A stretch of 64,000 nt of DNA. Origin: Dongshaea marina (GTDB lineage: Bacteria > Pseudomonadota > Gammaproteobacteria > Enterobacterales > Aeromonadaceae). Of the stretch, positions 56,502 to 64,000 are shown one piece after another. The notes beneath the pieces were generated by a model. The model saw only the letters and a program-made list of their open reading frames with translations. It did not search any database and was not told the DNA's origin. Position 1 is the first letter of the stretch; every line of letters starts with the position of its first letter. The stretch is from contig NZ_CP028897.1 in assembly GCF_003072645.1 (NCBI RefSeq), forward strand, positions 57,501 to 121,500, written 5' to 3'. Both the position numbers and the translations under genes were made by a program.

Positions 56502-56918
56502 TCAATCCTGATAGATGGTTCCATCCAGGTACTTCCATGCCCCCTGGTAGCGACGGAACCTGGAAAGCTCATGGATCTTTCCGGGCTCCCCATCATGTTG
56601 GTAGTGAGCGATAAACTCGACCTTTCCCTGCTTATCTTTGGCGCTGCCCTGAGAGGCCTTGAGGAGCTCCAGTGCTGTAAAATCGGCGGCTGCGGCCCAT
56701 TCGGCGATCTCGGCGGCCAGATTCCTGGTGCGCTTGTCCGGGTGGGTGGTTGTGACCAGATAATCGATCAGCTCCAGAGCGTAAGCGCTGTAGCGCGATC
56801 GCATCAACTGCTCTGCGGTTGTGACTGGCTCCCCGGAGTGAAACGGTTGGCAACATTGCTGGTAGGAGAGGGTTGAGCCGCAGGGGCAGAGTTCATCGGG
56901 GGCGAGATTGTCAGTCAT
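56502..56918 (-). CDS. ychJ: YchJ-family SEC-C metal-binding protein
   Basis: A 138-residue protein. The N-terminal SEC-C zinc motif is ELCPCGSTLSYQQCCQPFHSGE, followed by the YchJ core AEQLMRSRYSAYALELIDYLVTTTHPD and a C-terminal strand region (FIAHYQHDG, RFRRYQGAWKYLDG). Zinc binding is expected; the cellular role is not established. It is on the same strand as the PAS-GGDEF gene, 29 nt upstream of it. Confidence 0.9.
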   Translation of the reverse strand: MTDNLAPDELCPCGSTLSYQQCCQPFHSGEPVTTAEQLMRSRYSAYALELIDYLVTTTHPDKRTRNLAAEIAEWAAAADFTALELLKASQGSAKDKQGKVEFIAHYQHDGEPGKIHELSRFRRYQGAWKYLDGTIYQD

Positions 56919-56990
56919 AAATTTTACTAGTCGGCAGAAAAAGGTGCAGGCTAGCGCAACTCAGGGCGGAGCGCCAGCCCAATGGGGCGA

Positions 56991-57254
56991 TCACTCTTCG
57001 AGCAGAGGGTGGTCCTCCGGTAGCTTGTTGGCGATCCAGATCGCCAGGCGGTGACGCATATTCACCCCATTCTCTTTATCTTCCGCCAGTGGTACCAGCA
57101 ATTTGTCCTGGACCAGCAGCCGGTAGATACACTCAACCTTGTCTTTATCTGAGGTCCCGACACCAAAGGTGGTGAATCCCCGGGATTTGGCATACATTTC
57201 ACCAATTTTCAGCGCTTCTTTCAGTAACTTGGCTTCATTCTTGTATTTTTTCAT
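56991..57254 (-). CDS. DUF5062-like small protein
   Basis: An 87-residue cytoplasmic protein: MKKYKNEAKLLKEALKIGEMYAKSRGFTTF, then VECIYRLLVQDKLLVPLAEDKENGVNMRHRLAIWIANKLPEDHPLL. It resembles the DUF5062 proteins of Vibrio and relatives; function unknown. It lies 15 nt after the RecQ-family helicase gene and is probably co-transcribed with it. Confidence 0.75.
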   Translation of the reverse strand: MKKYKNEAKLLKEALKIGEMYAKSRGFTTFGVGTSDKDKVECIYRLLVQDKLLVPLAEDKENGVNMRHRLAIWIANKLPEDHPLLEE

Positions 57255-57269
57255 GCCGCACTCCTCTGG

Positions 57270-59201
57270 CTATGATGACCGGCGTTGTAGCGCGCCCATG
57301 ACTTCACCATACCGATAATTTTCCAGGATGCCAAAGCCTTCGAGTTTTCGAGCCTTGATTTGAGTCAGCCAGGGAGTTGTCAGGCCGCATAAAAATCGGG
57401 TTTTCAGCACCATTGAGGGAGGCTCTGCAAAGTGTTTCTGGCATGCCTGAGCCAGGGGCTCCAGCCACTGTTTTAGCTGCTCCATATCCGGTGCAGGCCG
57501 GGATGTGACATTGGGCCAGGGCTGATATTCACCCTGGCAAACGCTGCAGTGACCGCAGGGGCCGGTGAGCTGCTTGTCTCCGAAATAGTGACTGAGCTGC
57601 TGACTCAAACAGTGAGGAGACTGGAACAGGGTTAACATCGCTTCAATGCGTTGGATCTCACTGTGCTGTTTATCGTGAAAGTGTTGTTCCAGCTCCTTGG
57701 TCAGATTGTTAAGATCAAAATCCGGGTACCGGACCCGGTACACCTCGGTCATCTGCTTGCTTTGAAGCTCAATCCATCCTTTTTGAGCAAAATAATCCAG
57801 GGCGCGGATCCCCCGGGCGCGAGCCTTAGGATCTCCCTGTTGCAGCTTTGAAAAATCAACGCTGTACCAGGTTCTGGCTTTCTGGCAACAGGCCAGCAGC
57901 TCACGGATAAATTGCTGGCGTTCGGGATCAAAACCACTGATGAGCTCTGCGTCTTCTACATTTAACTTGAAGCGATATTCGGCAAAATAGCTGTATCTTG
58001 GCTCTATGATGCCGCGAAGCTCAAGCTGAACCAAAAGGGTTTTGAGGGGAAGCTGGCGGACGTTGCTCAACATGGAGAGGGGGTTGAGCATTAGCTCCCA
58101 TTCGCTACCGGATGACTTGATCTGCTCAAGGATCCTGGCGATTCCTGATGGTTCTGGGGTATCTCCATAGATGAAATTCTCAAGCACGGCGACTCCATCC
58201 CGGTTGGCCAGAACCAGGCAGTTGGAGGGCAGGCCATCGCGTCCGGCACGACCTATCTCCTGGCTGTAGTTCTCCTGGGACTTGGGGAGATCATAGTGGA
58301 TGACGTTGCGAATATTACTCTTATCAATCCCCATTCCAAAGGCGATGGTAGCGACTATGCAGTCGATCTCTCCGTGCATAAATCGATGCTGGGTTTGCTG
58401 GCGCAGAACACTATCCATTCCCGCATGATAGGCAAGGGCGGCGATCCCTTGTGATCTCAATATACCCGCAACCTGCTCGGCGGTGTGCTGCAGAGTGACA
58501 TACACTATGGTTGGCTGATTTTGCCGCTGTTGGAGGTAGCTTGCCAGGCGTTGATTTTTCTCCTGATCCGGGCAGGGATAGACCTGAAGGTTAAGGTTGG
58601 AACGATAAAACCCCGTGATGGTGACATTATCACCAGGGATCTTAAAGCGCTCGCACATATCTTCAATGACCCTGGGAGTCGCGGTGGCCGTCAGGAGAAG
58701 GACCTGTGGGATCTTAAGCCACTGCCGATAGTGTGGGAGCTTGAGATAGTCGGGTCTGAAGTTATGGCCCCACTCTGAGATACAGTGCGCCTCATCGACG
58801 ACCAGCAGTGAGATAGGAATAGTCTGAATAAAATGACGGAAACGCTCATTTTTGAGGCGCTCTACGGAGATCATCAGGATCCTGAGCTCTCCTGTTCGCG
58901 CCTGCTGCATCACATCCTGGACCTGGTCGTAACTCTGAGTCGAATCTATGCTGGCGGCAGCGATCCCTTTTTCTTTGAGAAATTTAAGCTGATCCTGCAT
59001 CAGTGCGAGTAGCGGTGAGATCACCAGAGTAAGTCCAGGGAGCAGCAGAGCGGGTAGCTGGTAGCACAGAGATTTACCCGAGCCGGTGGGAAAGATGGCC
59101 GCCGCACTCTCTTCCCTGAGCAGGCTCTGGATAACTTCACCCTGGCCCGGGCGTAGTGAGGAGTAGCCAAAATATTGCTTCAGGGTTTGCTCGATAGACA
59201 T
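57270..59201 (-). CDS. RecQ-family ATP-dependent DNA helicase
   Basis: A 643-residue SF2 3'-5' helicase. Motifs: SLRPGQGEVIQSLL, Walker A FPTGSGKSLCYQLP (38-50), DEAH (136-139) in VVDEAHCISEWGHNFRPDYLKL, LTATATPRV, VATIAFGMGIDKSNIRNVIHYDLP and QEIGRAGRDG. The C-terminal zinc-binding region has HCLSQQLSHYFGD and CGHCSVC. The typical HRDC domain of E. coli RecQ is not clear, so this is a RecQ-family member rather than surely RecQ itself. A DUF5062-type gene follows on the same strand. Confidence 0.9.
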   Translation of the reverse strand: MSIEQTLKQYFGYSSLRPGQGEVIQSLLREESAAAIFPTGSGKSLCYQLPALLLPGLTLVISPLLALMQDQLKFLKEKGIAAASIDSTQSYDQVQDVMQQARTGELRILMISVERLKNERFRHFIQTIPISLLVVDEAHCISEWGHNFRPDYLKLPHYRQWLKIPQVLLLTATATPRVIEDMCERFKIPGDNVTITGFYRSNLNLQVYPCPDQEKNQRLASYLQQRQNQPTIVYVTLQHTAEQVAGILRSQGIAALAYHAGMDSVLRQQTQHRFMHGEIDCIVATIAFGMGIDKSNIRNVIHYDLPKSQENYSQEIGRAGRDGLPSNCLVLANRDGVAVLENFIYGDTPEPSGIARILEQIKSSGSEWELMLNPLSMLSNVRQLPLKTLLVQLELRGIIEPRYSYFAEYRFKLNVEDAELISGFDPERQQFIRELLACCQKARTWYSVDFSKLQQGDPKARARGIRALDYFAQKGWIELQSKQMTEVYRVRYPDFDLNNLTKELEQHFHDKQHSEIQRIEAMLTLFQSPHCLSQQLSHYFGDKQLTGPCGHCSVCQGEYQPWPNVTSRPAPDMEQLKQWLEPLAQACQKHFAEPPSMVLKTRFLCGLTTPWLTQIKARKLEGFGILENYRYGEVMGALQRRSS

Positions 59202-59333
59202 GAATTACTCTTAAGAGGGATCTGATGTGGAGCAGGATACCGAATCCGGGTTGATGATGGCAAAGCCCTGAAGACAGAGCTGGCTTTTTATCAACTAAAC
59301 TCAAAACAAAATCTATGATTAGCCGGAGGCATT

Positions 59334-60113
59334 ATGGGTTGTGTTGTGAGCTGGGTTGGCCGGTTGTTATTTGGGACGTTACTGGGTTCCAGCTTCCTGG
59401 CATTGTCTCAGGCGCCACAATCGGTGAGGATCTCTGCCGGAGAGTTTCCTCCTTACCTGACCGCAAAGCAGCATAATAACGGGATCGCCGGGCAGATCAT
59501 CCGTGAAGCATTTGAATCTCAGGGGGTGAAGGTTACTTTCTATTTTATGTTGTGGCAGCGCGCCTTTTTACAGGCGCAACATGGTCAGGCCGATGCCAGT
59601 GCCATATGGCTAAAGAAGCCGGAGCGGGAAAAGCTTTTTTACTATTCTCAGCCGATCGTAGAAGAGCAACATGTTTTCTTCTATCGCAAAGATCGCCCCT
59701 TTGATTGGCAAAGTATCGAGGATCTTGAGGATTATCACATGGGGGGGCTGTTTGGTTTTAGCTATGGCCCGGATATGGACAAGGCCCTGGCGGATGGAAA
59801 GCTTAAGATGGAGCGGGTGGTTCGCGACAAGATGAATTTTAAAAAGCTCCTTCGCAAAAAGATCGATCTCTATCCTCAGGAGCGCCTGGTAGGTTATCAG
59901 GTTGTAAGGCGCAGCTTCAAACAGCAGGATACTGAACAGATCACCCATCACCCCAAGCCTTTTTTAACAAAGCCCAGCTATCTGATCTTTCCAAAAAGTA
60001 GCGCTGAGAGTCAGAAACTTCTCAGCATTTTTAATCAGGGGATGAAGGAGCTTCACCAGAGTGGACGTATCAAGCAGATTAGCGAAGGCCTGAATAGTTC
60101 AGTGACTCCCTGA
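59334..60113 (+). CDS. Periplasmic solute-binding protein, family 3-like (paralogue)
   Basis: A 259-residue exported protein, paralogous to the one at 2839-3582. A signal peptide covers residues 1-27 (LLFGTLLGSSFLALSQA). The mature part starts with VRISAGEFPPYLTAKQHNNGIAGQIIREAFESQG and holds FMLWQRAFLQAQHGQADASAIWLKKPEREKLFYYSQPIV. Such stand-alone proteins lack a known transporter partner; the ligand is unknown. GGAGG lies 4 nt before the ATG. The last 35 nt overlap the 3' end of the convergent VirK/YbjX gene. Confidence 0.83.
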   Translation: MGCVVSWVGRLLFGTLLGSSFLALSQAPQSVRISAGEFPPYLTAKQHNNGIAGQIIREAFESQGVKVTFYFMLWQRAFLQAQHGQADASAIWLKKPEREKLFYYSQPIVEEQHVFFYRKDRPFDWQSIEDLEDYHMGGLFGFSYGPDMDKALADGKLKMERVVRDKMNFKKLLRKKIDLYPQERLVGYQVVRRSFKQQDTEQITHHPKPFLTKPSYLIFPKSSAESQKLLSIFNQGMKELHQSGRIKQISEGLNSSVTP

Positions 60114-61041
60114 CTCGAGTCGAGAGTGATGCTTTGAGTTCATCGAGCCACAGGTAGCGGCGTCGATACATGGCGCGTTTTTTTGATTTTATCTCATCAA
60201 GCTCTTTTCGCTCGCTCTCTTGAAGTCTTAGCAGGTGTTTACAATAGGGGGCCCCTCTAAACTCTACCCACAGTTCGTCATAGTTGGAGTGGATCGCCTT
60301 TCCCTGTTTATTTTTATATCGTCGTGCCATATAAACATGACTGCTTTTCCTTACCGCCAGCACCTCATCAATTTCTAGCTGTTTTGCCAGATAAAGAGCC
60401 GTCTCGACGACCAGGGATTTTGGGCGAACTCCGAAGCATTGCTTGGTTAAATCTTTAAGCTTCTGCATCGGATGTTCAACGCGTGGCTCTGGGCCCTGGA
60501 GTGAGGTCAGGACCATCTGTTTGTTTTCACCCGGGCCGATGAGCGAGAAAGCACAGGAGTAGAGTCTTTGATCCTGCTGATTAAGCAAGGAGATCACCAT
60601 CTCCCCCTCTTTGCGAAAGGTATGGTGCTGGTGCAAAACCAACCGAGCCTGTTGCTCCCCTTCGGGGAGTTTGCCCAGCTCAATCCCATCTTCGTGATAG
60701 ATCTTATGAAACAGCCCGGGCTTTACATCACTGAGCCATCGATAATGCTCCATGATATGCTCAACTCGCCGGCTGACACCTGTCCCTGCAAATAGGTAGG
60801 GACGAAGGGGTTTATCCAGTAGTTCCAGATTGTTGCGTGTGATCTCCTGCATCACCGGCGTGGAAAGAAATGCCCAGAGTTTTTTTAGGGGGCGTCTGTG
60901 AATCCAGGAGCGCAGGATAAATTTAATGCGATGACGGCTGAAGCGGCTTTTGGAATTTGGGTGTAAATAGGCTGCACAGGCCTTTATGTTCAGAGTTTGT
61001 TTGCTGCCGAGTTGCTGCCAATTGGTGAAATGCTCACACAT
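60079..61041 (-). CDS. VirK/YbjX-family protein (DUF535)
   Basis: A 320-residue protein of the VirK/YbjX family. Typical stretches are HRIKFILRSWIHRRPLKKLWAFL, MEHYRWL, LVLHQHHTFRKEGEMVISLLNQQDQRLYSCAFSLIG, LQGPEP, LTKQCFGVRPKSLVVETALYLAKQL and HVYMARRYKNKQGKAIHSNYDELWVEFRG. Enterobacterial relatives affect surface features and resistance to antimicrobial peptides, but the reaction is unknown. Start ATG 61041 follows GGAGAG; the ATG at 61065 has no such site. Confidence 0.87.
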   Translation of the reverse strand: MCEHFTNWQQLGSKQTLNIKACAAYLHPNSKSRFSRHRIKFILRSWIHRRPLKKLWAFLSTPVMQEITRNNLELLDKPLRPYLFAGTGVSRRVEHIMEHYRWLSDVKPGLFHKIYHEDGIELGKLPEGEQQARLVLHQHHTFRKEGEMVISLLNQQDQRLYSCAFSLIGPGENKQMVLTSLQGPEPRVEHPMQKLKDLTKQCFGVRPKSLVVETALYLAKQLEIDEVLAVRKSSHVYMARRYKNKQGKAIHSNYDELWVEFRGAPYCKHLLRLQESERKELDEIKSKKRAMYRRRYLWLDELKASLSTRVRESLNYSGLR

Positions 61042-61382
61042 GGGATCTCTCCACAAAATAACCATAGTGTTTCGATAAATATTTGGCTTTCCTGGCTGTT
61101 AAATTGCTAGGTTCTGTTGATGTTTCCGGTTTTGAAACGCCAACAGAGCCTAAATCCCTGCAGGTTTCTGTATATCTATTTACAGAAGATGCGGGACTAT
61201 ATCGCAGGTGGTTTTGCGATGCGTTTCATTTTTTGCGATTTACTTTCAATAAAAAACAATGAGTGATTTAGCTGGGATAAAACCCAACTTTTTCGAGAGG
61301 GACATTTGTTCTAAATTTCATATCTTAATAATGTTGCGTCTATTGAGGTGTGCCAACAGGTTTACTAATTCTGGCGTTATTT
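61042..61382. other. Intergenic region between menE and the VirK/YbjX gene
   Basis: About 340 AT-rich bases. They hold the hairpin at 61104-61151 and otherwise nothing recognised. Confidence 0.5.
61104..61151. repeat. Hairpin with AGGTTCTGTTG / CAACAGAGCCT arms
   Basis: AGGTTCTGTTG pairs with CAACAGAGCCT (one G-T pair), and an inner GTTTC/GAAAC stem surrounds a CGGTTTT loop. The right arm, GAAACGCCAACAGAGCCT, is nearly the same as GAAACGTTAACAGAGCCT at 2782-2799. It may be a small dispersed repeat of this genome. Confidence 0.45.
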
Positions 61383-62777
61383 TTAGAGTGATTGGGCTGC
61401 CAGTTTTTGCAGCTGGGGAAGTGTGACTTTTAGGCCTGCAGTTTCCGGCCAAGGCAGAAACCTCTCCGGTATCAGAAAGCTTGCGAGGCGCTCCCTGAGC
61501 CACTGCCTGAGAGTTGCCTCATCGAGCTGTACCTGATGCAGCTGCACAAAACAGATCGGGCGCTGTCCCCACTCGGGGTGTTCGACCGGGATCACCCTGG
61601 CATTGATGATCTGCGGGTGTTGTAGCAGCTCGCATTCAATCGCTTCGGGCTGAATATTTTCTCCCCCGGAGATAAATTGGCGATCCATCCGCCCCAGGAC
61701 CTGCAGCTTACCATCGGTTGTTAGCTCGCCCCTGTCTTTGGTGTGGAACCAGCCGTCCTTATCAACTGAGGGCTTTAGTTGTCCATCCTGGTAGTAGCCA
61801 GCAAACAGTGTTTGTCCACGAACCAGGATCTCCTGATTTTCTATCCGGATCTCACGTCCGGGCAGAGGACTGCCTACATCTGCGGTTATCCGGGCGATCT
61901 GCCTGGTACAGACCTGCGAGCTCATCTCAGATAACCCATAGCTGACGAAGGGCTGTATGCCTCGTTTGAGGGTCGCCTCCAGGAGTGCCCTGGAGAATGC
62001 ACCTCCACCCAAAAGCATGCAGCGCAGGGCACTTTGCGCAGGATTAAAATCGCTATCCTGTAATAGTCTGTAGAGCTGAGTCGATACCAGAGACAGGTGG
62101 CTAATGGGTTGGCGATACAGCTGCTCAGTCAGAGATAGCCCTTTATCCTCAAGGCAGATTGACGCGCCAGCCAGCAGGCAGCGGATCACTATGGCAAGGC
62201 CTCCCACATGAAATAACGGCAGGCTCAGCAGCCAGCGATCGCCGGATCTCAGGGGGATAAGCTTCGCCGAGCCCTGAGCGCTACTCAGGTGGTTACTCAG
62301 GCGGTGAACTACGGCCTTCGGCTCTCCCGAGCTTCCCGAAGTGAGGACCATGTTGCTCAGGCTCTCGGGGGCTAGCATGGGTTGTGTCCCTCTATGGGAG
62401 GCGGGCGCCTGGAATTCCAGCTTTAGCCTGGGAGTCTCCCGAGAGATCTTGTCCCGAGCCCACAACTTGTGCGGATCAATCTTTCTCAGCAGGCAGCAAT
62501 GCTGAGAGTCGGTTAGTTTTGGATTTAACGGGCAAAAGATAATTTGCTGGCGCAGGCAAGCCCACAGCAGGGCTATCAGCTCAATACTGTTGGGGGCTAT
62601 GGTCGCCAGGTGCTGGCCGGCCCTTAGCCCACTTTTGATAAGCTGCTGCTCTATGGATGAAACCAGCTTATCCAGCGCTGCAAAGCTGAGCTCTGTTTGT
62701 CCCTCAACCAGAGCTATATCCTCGGGAGTGCTCCTGGCCCACTGCGCAAGTGGGCAGGGGATCAGCTGTTCTGCCAT
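61383..62777 (-). CDS. menE: 2-succinylbenzoate-CoA ligase
   Basis: A 464-residue acyl-CoA synthetase of menaquinone synthesis, joining o-succinylbenzoate to CoA. ANL-family motifs: VLTSGSSGEPKAVVHRL (ATP loop), LPLFHVGGLAIVIRC, PFVSYGLSEMSSQVC, GWFHTKDRGEL and GRMDRQFISGGENIQPEAIE. The catalytic Lys is expected in the last residues (AGLKVTLPQLQKL). It overlaps menC by 16 nt; the order menB-menC-menE is the usual gammaproteobacterial one. Confidence 0.94.
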   Translation of the reverse strand: MAEQLIPCPLAQWARSTPEDIALVEGQTELSFAALDKLVSSIEQQLIKSGLRAGQHLATIAPNSIELIALLWACLRQQIIFCPLNPKLTDSQHCCLLRKIDPHKLWARDKISRETPRLKLEFQAPASHRGTQPMLAPESLSNMVLTSGSSGEPKAVVHRLSNHLSSAQGSAKLIPLRSGDRWLLSLPLFHVGGLAIVIRCLLAGASICLEDKGLSLTEQLYRQPISHLSLVSTQLYRLLQDSDFNPAQSALRCMLLGGGAFSRALLEATLKRGIQPFVSYGLSEMSSQVCTRQIARITADVGSPLPGREIRIENQEILVRGQTLFAGYYQDGQLKPSVDKDGWFHTKDRGELTTDGKLQVLGRMDRQFISGGENIQPEAIECELLQHPQIINARVIPVEHPEWGQRPICFVQLHQVQLDEATLRQWLRERLASFLIPERFLPWPETAGLKVTLPQLQKLAAQSL

Positions 62778-63718
62778 ACCAGGTTCAGTTCGCTCTCCTG
62801 GAGCAACGGGCGCTTCTCGGTGGAGACAAAGGGAGGGTTGACCAGATCATGAGAAAAGAACTTAAGGGTATCAATGCCATGAACTTCGCCGGGAGCCCAT
62901 TCGGCGGCCAGGCGACTCAGGCAATTGATGCCGATCGTCGACTCGAAGGATGAGGAGATGATGGTTCGGGCTCCCCGCTCCCTGGCACTCTTGATCAGTT
63001 GCTTACACTTGTCGATCGAGCCGATCAGGGTCGGTTTGAGGATCACCGCCTTGAGGTTGTCAAACTCAGGGATCTTCTTATGCTCCGAGAGGTACTCATC
63101 CAGTGCCACCGGCAGGGAGGTGTGAGTTGCGATGAAGCGATTTTCCTCCAGGGTGGCGCAGGGTTCCTCAACATAATCGATCCGCTTGTTATCGAGAAGG
63201 TTGCAGATACTCCAGGCCTCCTCCTTGGTCCAGCTGCGGTTGGCATCCAGGATCAACTTGGAGTCGGGAGCTAATCGGCAAAGCTCATTGATCAGTGCCA
63301 CCTCGTGGGCGATGGGGTAACGCCCCACCTTAACCTTGATCTGTTTGGGGTAGGGGCCAAACCATTGACGCCAATGCTTGGCGACCCTGTCAGGGCGCCC
63401 CTGAAGCAGATGGCGCGGCGCAAGGAGCTTGGGTGGGGCACTCGGCCAGCTGTATTGAGCACAATCCAGGCCAAACTGGACCGAGGGCTGGGTCGCCTTT
63501 GCCTTTAGCCCATCCTGCAGTCTGGAGACAACTTCGATCAGCTCATCCTGTGCATCTTGCAGGGATTCTCGTGAGAAGCCAGGCAGTGGGGCTATCTCTC
63601 CCCATTGATTACCCAGCTTGAGTAGCAACCCTTCACGGGTATTGAGTTCGTGCCCCGGCAGTAGCAGGGGCTCGCGAAGGGGAAGCGAATAGTGATAGAT
63701 TTTCGCGTGTCTGTTCAT
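62762..63718 (-). CDS. menC: o-Succinylbenzoate synthase
   Basis: A 318-residue enolase-superfamily dehydratase of menaquinone synthesis. Active-site marks: the KVKVGR catalytic Lys pair (about 135), LILDANRSW (metal Asp), [19 protein letters not shown] and [13 protein letters not shown] (second Lys). The start overlaps the menB stop (ATGA), and the 3' end overlaps menE. Confidence 0.95.
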   Translation of the reverse strand: MNRHAKIYHYSLPLREPLLLPGHELNTREGLLLKLGNQWGEIAPLPGFSRESLQDAQDELIEVVSRLQDGLKAKATQPSVQFGLDCAQYSWPSAPPKLLAPRHLLQGRPDRVAKHWRQWFGPYPKQIKVKVGRYPIAHEVALINELCRLAPDSKLILDANRSWTKEEAWSICNLLDNKRIDYVEEPCATLEENRFIATHTSLPVALDEYLSEHKKIPEFDNLKAVILKPTLIGSIDKCKQLIKSARERGARTIISSSFESTIGINCLSRLAAEWAPGEVHGIDTLKFFSHDLVNPPFVSTEKRPLLQESELNLVWQNS

Positions 63719-64000
63719 GGGTTCCGTTTGAACTTGCTGAAATCTGGACTGCGTTTTTCGTTAAACGCGTTACGGCCTTCCTGACCCTCTTCAGTCATAT
63801 AGAACAGCATGGTGGCATTTCCGGCCAGCTCCTGCAGGCCTGCCTGTCCATCACAGTCTGCATTGAGGGCAGCCTTGAGACACCTTATCGCCATTGGCGA
63901 CTGTTGTAAAATTTCGCGACACCAGCGGACCGTTTCGCGCTCCAGCTCCTCGTAAGGAACCACGGTATTAACCAGTCCCATCTCCAGGGCCTGGTGGGCA
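63715..64000 (-). CDS. menB: 1,4-Dihydroxy-2-naphthoyl-CoA synthase (3' part, runs off window)
   Basis: The last 94 or so residues of MenB, a crotonase-fold enzyme closing the naphthoquinone ring. Seen are [48 protein letters not shown] and the C-terminal [29 protein letters not shown], which is diagnostic for MenB. The 5' part lies beyond position 64000. Confidence 0.95.
   Translation of the reverse strand, partial: AHQALEMGLVNTVVPYEELERETVRWCREILQQSPMAIRCLKAALNADCDGQAGLQELAGNATMLFYMTEEGQEGRNAFNEKRSPDFSKFKRNP

Overview
The window is chromosomal DNA of a gammaproteobacterium of the wider Vibrio/Aeromonas/Alteromonas/enteric group. Signs of this are the rrn operon ending 23S-5S-tRNA-Thr-5S (the order of E. 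coli rrnD), the Arg-His-Leu-Pro tRNA cluster, the yihD-srkA-dsbA block, menB-menC-menE, ilvC/ilvY, csdA-csdE-type genes and an ArfA ribosome-rescue gene. I cannot name the genus. Most genes have about 50% G+C; a stretch near 48.6-52.0 kb is visibly AT-rich.

Layout. 1-2.73 kb: 3' part of an rRNA operon. 2.8-11.6 kb: a lone solute-binding protein, the FetAB metal exporter with a divergent PadR-type regulator, IbpA-type small heat-shock protein, pgi, cueR, and an operon of retropepsin-like lipoprotein, 7TM inactive transglutaminase and ATP-grasp ligase. 11.8-19.9 kb: yihD, srkA, dsbA, an amidohydrolase, a cysteine desulfurase/SufE pair, rep, a Pmp3-type protein and arfA. 20-25.5 kb: a small membrane protein, a structured unassigned segment, small envelope proteins, a DUF2975/XRE pair, RNase II. 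25.6-30.5 kb: TetR-controlled RND efflux operon. 30.7-31.1 kb: four tRNAs. 31.2-42.3 kb: an N-acetylgalactosamine/galactosamine (aga) PTS catabolic operon flanked on both sides by paralogous lone ribose-binding-like lipoproteins, one of them broken. 42.4-46.6 kb: second RND efflux pair. 46.9-52.9 kb: accessory region with an IS903-like element and its 9-bp target duplication, an AraC/GyrI-like regulator, a TraT-like lipoprotein, a glycine-zipper lipoprotein, a 9-bp G-rich minisatellite and two orphan acidic proteins. 53.1-64.0 kb: ilvC/ilvY, a PAS-GGDEF cyclase, ychJ, a RecQ-family helicase, a second lone solute-binding protein, a VirK/YbjX protein and the menaquinone genes menB (partial), menC, menE.

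How the genes work together. The aga operon is a complete route: PTS uptake of GalNAc/GalN (IIB, IIC, IID, IIA), deacetylation (AgaA), deamination/isomerisation (AgaS) and aldol cleavage by KbaY with KbaZ, under an AgaR repressor with TTTCG-type inverted repeats upstream. Each RND permease sits directly downstream of its periplasmic adaptor.

Caution. Six genes (padR, rep, RND1, both RND adaptors, PTS IID) carry in total eight one-base deletions, seven of them in G/C runs. Restoring one base at each site gives full-length family members. This pattern points to homopolymer under-calling in the source sequence more than to real gene loss.
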